In this document: positions 8,586 to 16,727 of the stretch, piece after piece
Layout of the letters: each line of letters begins with the position of its first letter
How positions within the stretch are numbered: position 1 is the stretch's first letter
DNA from: Bradyrhizobium sp. CIAT3101
Lineage (GTDB): Bacteria > Pseudomonadota > Alphaproteobacteria > Rhizobiales > Xanthobacteraceae
Direction: 5' to 3'
DNA length: 64,000 nt
NCBI RefSeq assembly: GCF_029714945.1
Contig: NZ_CP121634.1
Location: 1,881,001 to 1,945,000, forward strand
The notes under the pieces: model-generated
Told to the model about the DNA's origin: nothing
Seen by the model: the letters and a program-made list of their open reading frames with translations, nothing else
Database searches by the model: none
Program-made: the position numbers and the translations under genes

Positions 8586-10301
8586 ATGAGGAAGCAGTGG
8601 CTTAACTCGGGCTTACCTGTTCTCGTTGCAGCGACACTTGCGGCGTCGGCAGCGTGGGCTCAAGCCGTGGATACTGCCCGGATCGAGTCCGCCGGTCAGA
8701 ACGATTGGCTCACCTATCACGGTTCGTACAAGTCGTATCACTACAGCCCTCTCTCACAGATCAACACCAGCAATGTGGGCAATCTGGGCGTGGCCTGGAT
8801 CCACATCCCCGGACGTTCGACCCGGGGGCTGCAATCGATGCCGCTCGCGGCCGATGGCGTGCTCTACTACACCGGCTCCTATAGCCGCACCTTTGCGCTG
8901 AACGGCGCTACCGGCGAGGTGATCTGGTCCTACTTCCCGGAGCTGGATGAAGCCCTGGTCGCGCGGCAGACTCATTCGCCCTACAATCGCGGCGCCGCCC
9001 TCGGCGAGGGAAAGGTCTATGTGGGGACAATGGATGGCCATCTCATCGCGCTCGACATGAAGAGCGGAAAGGTGATGTGGGACACCAAGCTGATTGATTC
9101 CCAGAAACTGACCGTTGGTTTCACCGGAGCACCGCTTTACGCCAAGGGTACGGTGGTGATCGGCGCACAGGGCGGCGAATGGCCGGGCCGAGGCCCGATC
9201 TTCGGTGTTGATGCCACCACCGGCAAGAAGAAATGGGAATTCCTGACGGTTGCCGGCACCGACGAAGCCACGAAGACCTGGGGTAATGACTCCTGGCGCA
9301 CTGGCGGCGGCGGCGGCTGGATGCCGGGCACCTTCGATGCCGAGAACAACACCATCCTGTGGGGCACCGCCAACCCGGCGCCGCTCTACGACTGGTCGGG
9401 AGCCGATTACAAGACGCAGGGCGCGCGTCCGGGAGATAATCTCTACACCACCTCGGTGATCGCGCTCGATGTCGATACCGGCAAGCTGAAATCCTATCAC
9501 CAGGAACTGCCTCACGACGCCTGGGACTTCGACAGCGCGGTCGGCGAGTTCGTGATGCTCGATCGCGACGGCCAGAAGTACGTCGTCCATCCGAACAAGA
9601 GCGGATACATCTTCGTCTATGACCGCAACCTCGGCGTCAAGAATGTCTGGCGGATCACGCAGAACAGCAATTTCGTCAAGGACATCGATCCCAAGACGGG
9701 TGAGCTGATCGGTCGTCGCGACTTCTCGGCCGGCAAGGTTTCCGAGCCGTTGTGCCCGCACATTTCCGGTGGGGTGAGCTGGAACGCCGGGTCGTACAAC
9801 CCGAAGACCGGGCTCTATTACAAGCTCGGCCAGGAATGGTGCATGACGCTCGAAGTTCAGAAGACGACTCCGATCGTTGCTCCTCAGGCTCAGCTCAACA
9901 TTGGCGCCGACTTCAAGATCGCGCCGCCGCCCAGCGGTGAGATCTATGGCCATCTCGACGCGCGCGACCCCATCACCGGCGTCAAGAAGTGGGAAGTGCG
10001 TTTCCCTGAACCACCGCTCGGAAGCGTCATGTCGACCGGAGGCAATCTGGTGTTCGTGCCGGATTCGCGAGGCACGGTTCACGCCTATGATGCCGATTCC
10101 GGTGCCGAGCTCTGGAGCCACGGCGACGGCACCGGCCATCAGGGCGGCATCATCAGCTATGCCGTCAATGGCAAGCAGTACATCGCGGTCGTTGCCGGCT
10201 TCGGCGGTATGGCCTCCGATGATTACGCGCCGACGTTCGGCGGCGTCTACAAGAGCATGCCGCGCGACGACGGCGCGCTTATCGTCTACAGTCTGAAATA
10301 A
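8586..10301 (+). CDS. PQQ-dependent alcohol dehydrogenase, probably lanthanide-type
   Basis: Periplasmic quinoprotein of 571 residues: signal peptide (MRKQWLN…AASAAWAQA) followed by an eight-bladed-propeller-like series of W/tryptophan-docking repeats (ALNGATGEVIW, ALDMKSGKVMW, VDATTGKKKW, AYDADSGAELW). Expected metal/PQQ ligands are Glu198 (QGGEWPG), Asn263 (TANPAP) and catalytic Asp314 in H-D-A-W-D-F-D. Asp316, two residues later, is the extra acidic ligand that marks XoxF/ExaF/PedH-type lanthanide enzymes. The adjacent Cys pair common in methanol dehydrogenases is absent (THSPYNRG where CC..VNRG is expected). GTG at 8580 is an alternative start; ATG 8586 has GGGAGG 8 bases upstream. The downstream cytochrome and binding protein support a working electron-transfer cluster. 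Confidence 0.9.
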   Translation: MRKQWLNSGLPVLVAATLAASAAWAQAVDTARIESAGQNDWLTYHGSYKSYHYSPLSQINTSNVGNLGVAWIHIPGRSTRGLQSMPLAADGVLYYTGSYSRTFALNGATGEVIWSYFPELDEALVARQTHSPYNRGAALGEGKVYVGTMDGHLIALDMKSGKVMWDTKLIDSQKLTVGFTGAPLYAKGTVVIGAQGGEWPGRGPIFGVDATTGKKKWEFLTVAGTDEATKTWGNDSWRTGGGGGWMPGTFDAENNTILWGTANPAPLYDWSGADYKTQGARPGDNLYTTSVIALDVDTGKLKSYHQELPHDAWDFDSAVGEFVMLDRDGQKYVVHPNKSGYIFVYDRNLGVKNVWRITQNSNFVKDIDPKTGELIGRRDFSAGKVSEPLCPHISGGVSWNAGSYNPKTGLYYKLGQEWCMTLEVQKTTPIVAPQAQLNIGADFKIAPPPSGEIYGHLDARDPITGVKKWEVRFPEPPLGSVMSTGGNLVFVPDSRGTVHAYDADSGAELWSHGDGTGHQGGIISYAVNGKQYIAVVAGFGGMASDDYAPTFGGVYKSMPRDDGALIVYSLK

Positions 10302-10315
10302 GCCCTCGTGGCGCT

Positions 10316-10346
10316 GGGAGGGAGCGTCATGACGCTGCTCCCTCCC
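10316..10346 (+). terminator. Strong hairpin after the PQQ dehydrogenase gene
   Basis: GGGAGGGAGC (10316–10325) pairs with GCTCCCTCCC (10337–10346). The loop can fold differently through AGCGTCATGACGCT, itself a perfect palindrome. No T-run follows, so it may be a stabilising or attenuating stem between the dehydrogenase and cytochrome genes rather than a full terminator. Confidence 0.5.
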
Positions 10347-10410
10347 CCGTCGAAGCGGGGCCGCTGAGCCGCGGCGCCAATTGGATTTCCGAGAGGTAGG
10401 TTTGGCCGGT

Positions 10411-10764
10411 ATGCGATTGGCTTGGACCCTTGCGACATTGTCGGCGCCGACACTTGCCGTGCTCCTCACGATTTCAGCCTTGCCGTCCCGCGCGCAGCAG
10501 CCTGCGTCGCCCGCGCCGGACAGCGAGCAGCTCGATGTCGGACAGTTGTTCGCGACGACCTGTGGCTGGTGTCACTCCGCCGGCGGTCGTGCGGCCGGCA
10601 AGGGGCCGCAGCTCATGGACACCAAGCGAGACGACGACTTCCTGCGCATTCGCATCAAGAACGGCAAGGAAGGCGCCATGCCTGCCTTCGGCGCCGTGTT
10701 CAACGATGCGCAGATCGACGAGATCATCAAATACATTCGCGCCCTGAAGCCGAGCGAAGGCTAG
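10411..10764 (+). CDS. Small c-type cytochrome, electron acceptor of the PQQ dehydrogenase
   Basis: A 117-residue exported cytochrome c. It starts with a signal peptide (MRLAWTLATL…ALPSRAQQ), has one haem-binding C-G-W-C-H motif near residue 50, and a Met in G-A-M-P-A-F-G that is the probable sixth haem ligand. The C-terminus (IDEIIKYIRALKPSEG) is the usual last helix of class I cytochromes. Upstream in-frame TTG codons exist (10381, 10402), but the ATG at 10411 begins the signal peptide and GAGAGGTAGG precedes it. Between the dehydrogenase and an XoxJ-like gene, it fits the XoxG role. Confidence 0.88.
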   Translation: MRLAWTLATLSAPTLAVLLTISALPSRAQQPASPAPDSEQLDVGQLFATTCGWCHSAGGRAAGKGPQLMDTKRDDDFLRIRIKNGKEGAMPAFGAVFNDAQIDEIIKYIRALKPSEG

Positions 10765-10800
10765 GTCGGCAAGAAAGTACGGATCCACACTGGACATCTC

Positions 10801-11568
10801 ATGAAGACCTGTCTCCCCTTCGTGGTCGTCGCACTGTTGGGACTCAACGGTGTGGCGCAGGCCCGCTCCCTCGAGGCGATCCGCGACTCCGGTGTGCTCG
10901 GACTATGCGCCCACCCCAACTCGTTGCCCTTCGCCAACAAGGCTGGTGACCCTCCGGGATTTCAGATCGAGCTGGGCAACGCGTTCGCGCGCGAGCTTGG
11001 CGTTTCGCTCAGGCCCGACTGGATCATCACTCAGTACCAGATGCGCAGTGCGGGCTGTGACATCTTGCTCGACGTCATCGCCGACCGCGAAGCGCAGGGC
11101 GAAACCCGATTGAGGATATCGAAACCGTATTATCGCACGGGCGTCGCGCTCGCGGTGCCCTCATCCAGCGCGCTGACCTCGTTCAAGAGCCTCAACGGGT
11201 CGACCAAGGTGGGCGTGCAGGTCGGATCCGTTGCAGCCATGATCATCGGTCAGCGGCGCGTCCCGACATCGACATTCGGATTCGAGACCGACAGCCTCGA
11301 TGCCGTGTCGAACCATGAGATCGACGCCGCAGCAGTCACGCCGACCGCGGCGAGCTATTTCAATCTGACGCATCCGGACAAGGCGCTCCGGATCCTGGAT
11401 CGCGACGAAGGCGAGGCCGATCTCAATTGGAACGTCGCTGTCGGCATGCTCCGCCCGGATGATGCGTTGCGCGAAGCCATCGACCGGGCGCTGGAACGGC
11501 TTCGGAACGACGGTACGATCGATCGGATCTACGGCCGCTATGGGATCGTGCTGCAAGCCCCGAAATAG
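10801..11568 (+). CDS. Quinoprotein-associated periplasmic binding protein (MxaJ/XoxJ-like)
   Basis: Periplasmic solute-binding fold of 255 residues with a signal peptide (MKTCLPFVVVALLGLNGVAQA). It shows the family-3 binding-protein layout: an N-terminal LGLCAHPNSLPFANKAG, then GFQIELGNAFARELGV and a C-terminal DDALREAIDRALERLRNDGTIDRIYGRYG. Proteins of this type sit beside PQQ dehydrogenases with a cytochrome gene and are thought to help activate or assemble the enzyme rather than feed an ABC transporter. No permease or ATPase gene is nearby, which supports that. It starts 36 bases after the cytochrome gene. Confidence 0.85.
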   Translation: MKTCLPFVVVALLGLNGVAQARSLEAIRDSGVLGLCAHPNSLPFANKAGDPPGFQIELGNAFARELGVSLRPDWIITQYQMRSAGCDILLDVIADREAQGETRLRISKPYYRTGVALAVPSSSALTSFKSLNGSTKVGVQVGSVAAMIIGQRRVPTSTFGFETDSLDAVSNHEIDAAAVTPTAASYFNLTHPDKALRILDRDEGEADLNWNVAVGMLRPDDALREAIDRALERLRNDGTIDRIYGRYGIVLQAPK

Positions 11569-11584
11569 CTGATTGCTCGAACAG

Positions 11585-11617
11585 CGACGTCGTCCAGGCC
11601 CAACCGGGACGACGTCG
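11585..11617. terminator. Bidirectional hairpin between convergent genes
   Basis: CGACGTCGTCC (11585–11595) and GGACGACGTCG (11607–11617) form an 11-bp stem with an 11-base loop. It lies between the binding-protein gene and the oppositely oriented GST gene. There is no clear T-run, so termination is inferred from position and stem strength. Confidence 0.5.
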
Positions 11618-11642
11618 TCATGCGAACCGATAAGCGTCGGCG

Positions 11643-12287
11643 TTACGCCGCCGCCTTCTTTCGAGCCTGTTCGGCCTTGTACAGCTCGAACTCCTCCGCG
11701 ATCGCTTTCGCGATCGACGGCCGCTGCCGCAGGCGCTCGTAATAGGCCTTCACGTTCGGCCATTTGGCGAGCTCGATCGGCGGCGTCGCCATGGTCCAGT
11801 TGATGACCGTGACGAGATATGCATCAGCGACGCTGAAATGCTCGAGCAGGAACTCGCGCCCCTTCAGGTAGTTGTCGAGATAGTCGAGCCGCGACAGGTT
11901 CTTCTCCAGCACGTAGGCTTTCACGTCCTGCGACGCCTTGCGGTCGAGCACAGGCACGAACAGGCCTTTGTGCAGCTCGGTGCCGATGAAGCAGAGCCAT
12001 TGGTGCAGCCGCGTGCGATCAATGCCTGCCGCCGCGCCGAGGCCCGATTGCGGAAAACGGTCGGCGACATATTGCAGGATCGCCGCGTTCTCGGTCAGCA
12101 CCACGCCCTCGTCGGTGCGCAGCGTCGGCACCAGGCCGATCGGATTGACGGTGCGAAAGTCGGAGCCGTCGTTGAGCACTTTCTTGGTCGGCGGATCGAC
12201 TTCGAGATAATTCGCCTCGGCGCCGGCCTCATAGAGCGCGACGCGCGTCGCCATGGAGCAGGCGAGCGGCGAGAAATAGAGATCCAT
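11643..12287 (-). CDS. Glutathione S-transferase family protein
   Basis: A 214-residue cytosolic GST. The N-terminal thioredoxin-like domain begins MDLYFSPLACSMATRVALYEAG and contains the glutathione-binding V-P-T-L and E-N-A-A-I-L-Q-Y-V-A-D segments. The C-terminal helical domain has the usual F-S-V-A-D-A-Y-L (N-capping) motif and ends in a Lys/Ala-rich tail. It should conjugate glutathione to an electrophile or act as an isomerase/peroxidase. AAGGAGG stands 7 bases before the chosen ATG; a longer frame upstream has no support. It is divergent from a TetR regulator, probably its controller. Confidence 0.9.
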   Translation of the reverse strand: MDLYFSPLACSMATRVALYEAGAEANYLEVDPPTKKVLNDGSDFRTVNPIGLVPTLRTDEGVVLTENAAILQYVADRFPQSGLGAAAGIDRTRLHQWLCFIGTELHKGLFVPVLDRKASQDVKAYVLEKNLSRLDYLDNYLKGREFLLEHFSVADAYLVTVINWTMATPPIELAKWPNVKAYYERLRQRPSIAKAIAEEFELYKAEQARKKAAA

Positions 12288-12339
12288 CTGTAGCCTCCTT
12301 GGGCAATTCTCTTTGTGAGTGTCGCTCAACCTGGCCAGA

Positions 12340-12410
12340 TTGATTTTTGTACTGTCTTGCATATTATGTCGAAGGTCAAGGATTAACTTGCGAGATGGTA
12401 CAAAAATCAA
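12340..12410. promoter_or_regulatory. 13-bp inverted repeat bracketing the GST/TetR divergent promoter
   Basis: TTGATTTTTGTAC at 12340–12352 is matched by its exact reverse complement GTACAAAAATCAA at 12398–12410, with 45 bases between. The right arm begins at the last base of the TetR start codon and runs through the next four codons. The spacing suggests two regulator sites around the promoters or a paired RNA stem. Binding by the adjacent TetR protein is inference. Confidence 0.55.
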
Positions 12411-13063
12411 AGCCGCCAGCTGCTGCCACTGAACCCGGGCGTCGCGGCGAACCCAAGCGCCGCGGACGGCCGCGCGCCTACGAGCCCGACGTCGCGCTCG
12501 GCAAGGCGCTCGACCTGTTTCGCAAGCAGGGCTTTGCCGCGACCTCGCTCGATGATCTCAGTGAAGCCACCGGCATGAATCGCCCGAGCCTTTATGGCGC
12601 ATTCGGCGACAAGCGCGAGCTCTACATCAAGAGCTACCAGCGCTATCGCGAGGATGCGCGCGCATCGATGGTCGAGATCTTTCGCGAAGAGATGCCGGTG
12701 CGCCAGCGGCTGGAGCGTATCTACGCTGCGGCGCTGAATATCTATCTCTCCGGCGAGACCGGCCCGCGCGGCTGTTTCACCGTGGTGACGGCGGCGTCCG
12801 AAGCGGTGGGCGACCCGGAGATTCGCGCCATGGTGCTGGAGGGGCTGTCGGAGCTCGACAAGGCTTTCGCGAATTGCTTCCGCCGCGCCAGGGAGAAGGG
12901 CGAACTCCCGGCGAGTGCCGATCCCGCCGCACTGGCGCAACTCGCGTCCGCCACCATCCACACCATCGCCATCCGCTCCCGCGCGCGCGTCTCGCGTAAG
13001 GAGCTGGAGGGAATCGTGAAGGGCGCGATTGACGTGATGGTAGGAGCAGCCACGAAACCCTGA
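12395..13063 (+). CDS. TetR/AcrR family transcriptional regulator
   Basis: A 222-residue repressor-type regulator. After a Lys/Arg/Pro-rich N-terminal tail (to about residue 30), the TetR DNA-binding domain reads ALDLFRKQGFAATSLDDLSE, then TGMNRPSLYGAFGDKRELY, the typical helix-turn-helix. The remaining ~130 residues are a helical ligand-binding and dimerisation domain containing RGCFTVVTAASEA. ATG 12395 is chosen; a frame extension to 12347 has no support. Divergent from the GST gene, it probably represses it and itself in response to an electrophilic or aromatic compound. Confidence 0.88.
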   Translation: MVQKSKPPAAATEPGRRGEPKRRGRPRAYEPDVALGKALDLFRKQGFAATSLDDLSEATGMNRPSLYGAFGDKRELYIKSYQRYREDARASMVEIFREEMPVRQRLERIYAAALNIYLSGETGPRGCFTVVTAASEAVGDPEIRAMVLEGLSELDKAFANCFRRAREKGELPASADPAALAQLASATIHTIAIRSRARVSRKELEGIVKGAIDVMVGAATKP

Positions 13064-13167
13064 GCCGTCTCCTTGGGTGTACCAAGCGCCAGCGCGGGCA
13101 CGTAACCCCAGGAGGCGTTCGGCGACGACTGAGGATTAGAGCTTCGCCCTGAAATTCTTCTCTGGCG

Positions 13168-14085
13168 TCATGCCTCCCGGCCGAGTGCCGGCGCCGATGT
13201 CGCGGCCTCGCGGAAGGCGTCGCGCAGGGAGCCGAGCAGTGTCTGCACCCGAGCGAGGTTGGAGCGCGTGGCGGGAACAAGTGCCTTAACCCAGAGATCG
13301 GGGACCTGGAGTTGCGGGAGCATCTCGACCAGCGCGCCGGACTTGAGCCGATCGGCCACGGCGGTGCGCGAAGCAATGGCTATTCCGCTGCCGGCGCACA
13401 GGCTGTCGATGACGAGCGCGCCGTTGTTGGTCACGAGGTGCGGCCGAACCGTAACCGTCGTCACGCCGTTGCGCCCTTCGAAGGTCCATGCCGGCCCGAT
13501 CGGCGAAAACACGATGCAATCGTGATTGACGAGATCACGAGCGTGCCGGGGATGGCCGCGCCGCGCCAGATAAGAGGGCGCCGCACACAGCACGCGTTCG
13601 AAGACGTGCAGGGGCTCCTCGAGCACGCCATCGAAGGATGACGGCATCATGGTGAGCACGATGTCAAAGCCTTCCTCGACCGGGTTCACCGTGCGGTCCA
13701 CCAACACCGCGTCGAGCGTCACGCGCGGGTACTTGATCTGAAACGACGATAGCAATTGCGCAAGGTCGATGATCATCGGCGACGCCGGCGCCTTGATGCG
13801 CAACTGGCCTTCGAGCTCGTTCGGGGATCGCATGATCCCCTTCGCCATCTCGTCGTATTCGCGCACGATCTGGCGGACGCTGTCGAGGTAGCGCTCGCCG
13901 ACCTCGGTCAGCGCAAGACGCCGCGTGCTCCGCCGCAACAGCGTCGTCTTCAGCGACCATTCCAGCTGTCCGACCCGCTTGGTGATGACCGATGGTGCCA
14001 CTCCAAGCTGTCGGCCCGCCTCTGAGAAGCTTCCGGCCCGTGCCGTCGCCAGAAATGCCTTCATATTCAGCAGGCTATCGGCCAT
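13168..14085 (-). CDS. LysR family transcriptional regulator
   Basis: A 305-residue LysR-type regulator. The N-terminal winged helix-turn-helix is clear (MKAFLATARAGSFSEAGRQL, then GVAPSVITKRVGQLE), followed by a periplasmic-binding-protein-like effector domain from about residue 90. It is divergent from the MFS/amidohydrolase/Rieske operon, the classic arrangement for a LysR activator that senses the pathway substrate. The 126-base intergenic region includes ATTCC-N4-GGAAA near 14135–14148, a weak candidate for part of its binding site. Confidence 0.9.
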   Translation of the reverse strand: MADSLLNMKAFLATARAGSFSEAGRQLGVAPSVITKRVGQLEWSLKTTLLRRSTRRLALTEVGERYLDSVRQIVREYDEMAKGIMRSPNELEGQLRIKAPASPMIIDLAQLLSSFQIKYPRVTLDAVLVDRTVNPVEEGFDIVLTMMPSSFDGVLEEPLHVFERVLCAAPSYLARRGHPRHARDLVNHDCIVFSPIGPAWTFEGRNGVTTVTVRPHLVTNNGALVIDSLCAGSGIAIASRTAVADRLKSGALVEMLPQLQVPDLWVKALVPATRSNLARVQTLLGSLRDAFREAATSAPALGREA

Positions 14086-14211
14086 TTAATCCAACCTGGA
14101 AAAGATGATCGCTCAAAATAGCATATTCTCCTCCATTCCCGAAGGAAATAGGCTTCCCGGCTACCACAAGCCGTCACCAAAAAACGAACGGCAACGGGGA
14201 GGAGGATGAGT

Positions 14212-15591
14212 ATGAGTGCATCCGACATCATCGATGTCACCGATGTCATCGAGCGTCAGCGCCGTAACGGCCTGGTCCTGACGGTTCAGATCCTGTCCAC
14301 CACGATGATGTTCCTGGACGGTTATGATCTTCAGGCAATGGCCTTTGCCGCGCCGTCGATCATCCGGGACTGGGGCATCGACCGGGCCTCGCTCGGGATC
14401 GTCTTCAGTGCAGGCATTTTCGGCATCCTCGTCGGCGGCCTCGTGTTCGGATCGCTCGGCGACCGCATCGGCCGTCGTCTGTCGATCGTGGCCTCCATGC
14501 TGGTGTTCGGCAGCTTCACACTGGCGACGGTGTGGGCCAACGACATCACCAGCCTGATCGTGCTTCGCTTCCTCGCAGGCATCGGCATCGGTGGCTTGTC
14601 GCCGTTGTGCTACGCGCTCAACCTCGAATATGCGCCTAGCCGGTATCGCGGCACGGCGGTCGCGATCATCATGGTCGGCTATGTCGCGGGCAGCAGCATC
14701 GGCGGCTTCATCGCTGCCGGTCTCGTGCCGCACTTCGGCTGGACCATCGTGTTCTGGATCGGCGGCGTGCTGCCCCTGCTGGGCGCTGCGCTGTGCTACT
14801 TCGCGCTTCCGGAGTCGATCAAGTTCCTCGTGGTACGCAATCGCGAACCCGCGGAAATCGCGCGCATCCTCAACCGGATCGAGCCCTCGCTCCAAGCGCA
14901 GGCGACGACCCGCTTCGTCCTGCGTGACGAGACATCCGGATCTGCCGCCGGCACCGGGCTGACGTCACAACTTGCGACGCTGTTCGACGGACGGCTTGCG
15001 GTCATTACCCCATTCCTGTGGGTGGCTTATATCGCGAGCTCGATCACGATGTTCTTCCTCAACAGCTGGACGCCGATCCTGGCGGAAGCGTCGGGGCATA
15101 CGCCCGCGCAGGCGGCCATGGGCTTGACCGTGTTCAGCCTCGGAGGTGCCGTCGGCGGTCTCACCATTGGGCGAGTGCTCGATCGTTTCGGCGTCATTGC
15201 CATAGCGATCGTGCCGCTGATTGCGTCACCGCTGGTCGCTTCGCTCGGCTGGCTCGGTCTTGGTGACAGCACCTACCTGGCGACGATGGTGTGCGTCGGC
15301 TTCTTCGTGGTGGGCGGTCACCAGGGCCTGAACAGCTCGGTCGGACAGTTCTATTCCAGCGCCAACCGCACCACGGCCGTCGGCTGGGCGCTGTCGGTCG
15401 CCAAGATCGGCTCGATCAGCGGACCGCTGGTCGCCGGGATACTGCTCGCGCAGCATCTGCCCTTCTCGAACCTGTTCCTGCTGGCCGCTCTGCCGCCGCT
15501 GGTGATGGCGGCTTGCGTCCTGGTGCTGGGAATCGCGCAGCGCAAGCATGCGGCAGCCGCCCCCAAGATCGATCAGACGGCCGCAGCCTAG
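14212..15591 (+). CDS. MFS transporter, aromatic acid:H+ symporter type
   Basis: A 459-residue, twelve-helix major facilitator. The first cytoplasmic loop carries G-S-L-G-D-R-I-G-R-R, helix 1 has FLDGYDLQAMAFAAP, the D-G-Y-D/D-x-Q pattern of the AAHS (aromatic acid:H+ symporter) subfamily, and later a G-R-V-L-D-R-F-G loop repeats the MFS signature. It probably imports an aromatic or organic acid by proton symport. ATGs at 14206 and 14212 are both in frame; GGGGAGGAGG at 14196–14205 sits better before 14212. First gene of an operon with two amidohydrolases and a Rieske protein. Confidence 0.9.
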   Translation: MSASDIIDVTDVIERQRRNGLVLTVQILSTTMMFLDGYDLQAMAFAAPSIIRDWGIDRASLGIVFSAGIFGILVGGLVFGSLGDRIGRRLSIVASMLVFGSFTLATVWANDITSLIVLRFLAGIGIGGLSPLCYALNLEYAPSRYRGTAVAIIMVGYVAGSSIGGFIAAGLVPHFGWTIVFWIGGVLPLLGAALCYFALPESIKFLVVRNREPAEIARILNRIEPSLQAQATTRFVLRDETSGSAAGTGLTSQLATLFDGRLAVITPFLWVAYIASSITMFFLNSWTPILAEASGHTPAQAAMGLTVFSLGGAVGGLTIGRVLDRFGVIAIAIVPLIASPLVASLGWLGLGDSTYLATMVCVGFFVVGGHQGLNSSVGQFYSSANRTTAVGWALSVAKIGSISGPLVAGILLAQHLPFSNLFLLAALPPLVMAACVLVLGIAQRKHAAAAPKIDQTAAA

Positions 15592-15623
15592 ACGCGTTGG
15601 CGCGAAACGATGGAGTCCGAAAC

Positions 15624-16727
15624 ATGAAAATGCCCTTTGCAGGCGCGATCGATTGCGACCTGCATCCGCCGATGCCGAGCATGGCGCAGCTCCTGCCGTA
15701 TCTCGACGACTACTGGCGCGACCAGATCACCAACCGTGCGATCGACCGGATGTCGTTCGCGATGATGAGCTATCCGCCGAATGCACCGATCACCGCGCGT
15801 GCCGATTGGCGCGCCACACAGGCCGGGTCGAGCGATCTCGATAGGCTGCGTGCCCATGTCCTCGACGCTTTCGATCTCCAGTTCGGCATCGCCAACGTGA
15901 TGCACGGCGCGATCACGCTCTACAACGACGACATGGCGGCAGCGATCTGCCGTGCCGTGAACGACTGGCTGCGGGCGGAATGGCTGGATCGCGAACCGAG
16001 GCTGCGCGGGTCCATACTGGTGTCGCCGCAAGATCCGGCGCAGGCCGTTGCCGAGATCGAGCGCCTCGCGCCCGACCGGCGCTTTGTGCAAGTGGTGCTG
16101 CCGGTGATGGGCGAAAAGCTGCTCGGCCGGCGCGAATTCTTCCCGCTCTACGAGGCGGCAGAACGGCACGGGTTTGTCATCGCCGTGCATGCAGGCAGCA
16201 CCTATCGGTACGCGCCGACGATTGTAGGCTGGCCGTCCTATCAGCTCGAGGACTACGTCGCGCAGGCACAGGCTTTCGCCAACCAGACCATAAGCCTTGT
16301 CGCAGAGGGTGTGTTCCGTCGCTTTCCGCGCCTCAAGGTCGTGATGCTCGAGTCCGGCGTGAGCTGGCTGCCGATGACCGTGTGGCGCACCGACAAGACC
16401 TGGCGCGGCGCGCGGCCGGAGGTGCCGTGGGTGGACCGCTGGCCGTCCACGATCATCCACGAGCATTTGCGCTTCTCGATCCAGCCGTTCGATGCACCCG
16501 ATGCGACAGCGGTCGCGCAGACGCTCGATCGCATCGGCTCTGACGCGTTGCTGCTGTTCGCCACCGACTATCCGCACTGGCAGTTTGACGGCGACGATGT
16601 GCTGCCCGACGGGCTGCCGCCGGACTCGCTGCAGAAGATTCTCATCGACAATGCGCTCGCAACCTATCCCCGCCTGGCGCAGGGCGCGGCCGTCGCCGCC
16701 GGGCGAGCGAAGGAGGACGTGAGATGA
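15624..16727 (+). CDS. Amidohydrolase family protein (ACMSD-like metal hydrolase/decarboxylase fold), copy 1
   Basis: A 367-residue member of the amidohydrolase_2 group, which includes metal-dependent hydrolases and nonoxidative decarboxylases of aromatic acids. Candidate metal-site elements are I-D-C-D-L-H-P at the N-terminus, the His in V-I-A-V-H-A-G-S-T, I-I-H-E-H-L-R-F, and the Asp/His of L-L-F-A-T-D-Y-P-H-W. Only one N-terminal His is present (D-C-D-x-H, not H-x-H). GGAG lies 8 bases before the ATG; the gene overlaps the next by ATGA. It is a paralogue of the next gene. The reaction is unknown. Confidence 0.85.
   Translation: MKMPFAGAIDCDLHPPMPSMAQLLPYLDDYWRDQITNRAIDRMSFAMMSYPPNAPITARADWRATQAGSSDLDRLRAHVLDAFDLQFGIANVMHGAITLYNDDMAAAICRAVNDWLRAEWLDREPRLRGSILVSPQDPAQAVAEIERLAPDRRFVQVVLPVMGEKLLGRREFFPLYEAAERHGFVIAVHAGSTYRYAPTIVGWPSYQLEDYVAQAQAFANQTISLVAEGVFRRFPRLKVVMLESGVSWLPMTVWRTDKTWRGARPEVPWVDRWPSTIIHEHLRFSIQPFDAPDATAVAQTLDRIGSDALLLFATDYPHWQFDGDDVLPDGLPPDSLQKILIDNALATYPRLAQGAAVAAGRAKEDVR

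Noticed and set aside
8754..10469. A 571-residue minus-strand open frame opposite the PQQ dehydrogenase
   Set aside because: Antisense shadow of a gene with clear catalytic motifs; its composition is typical of reverse-strand GC-rich frames.
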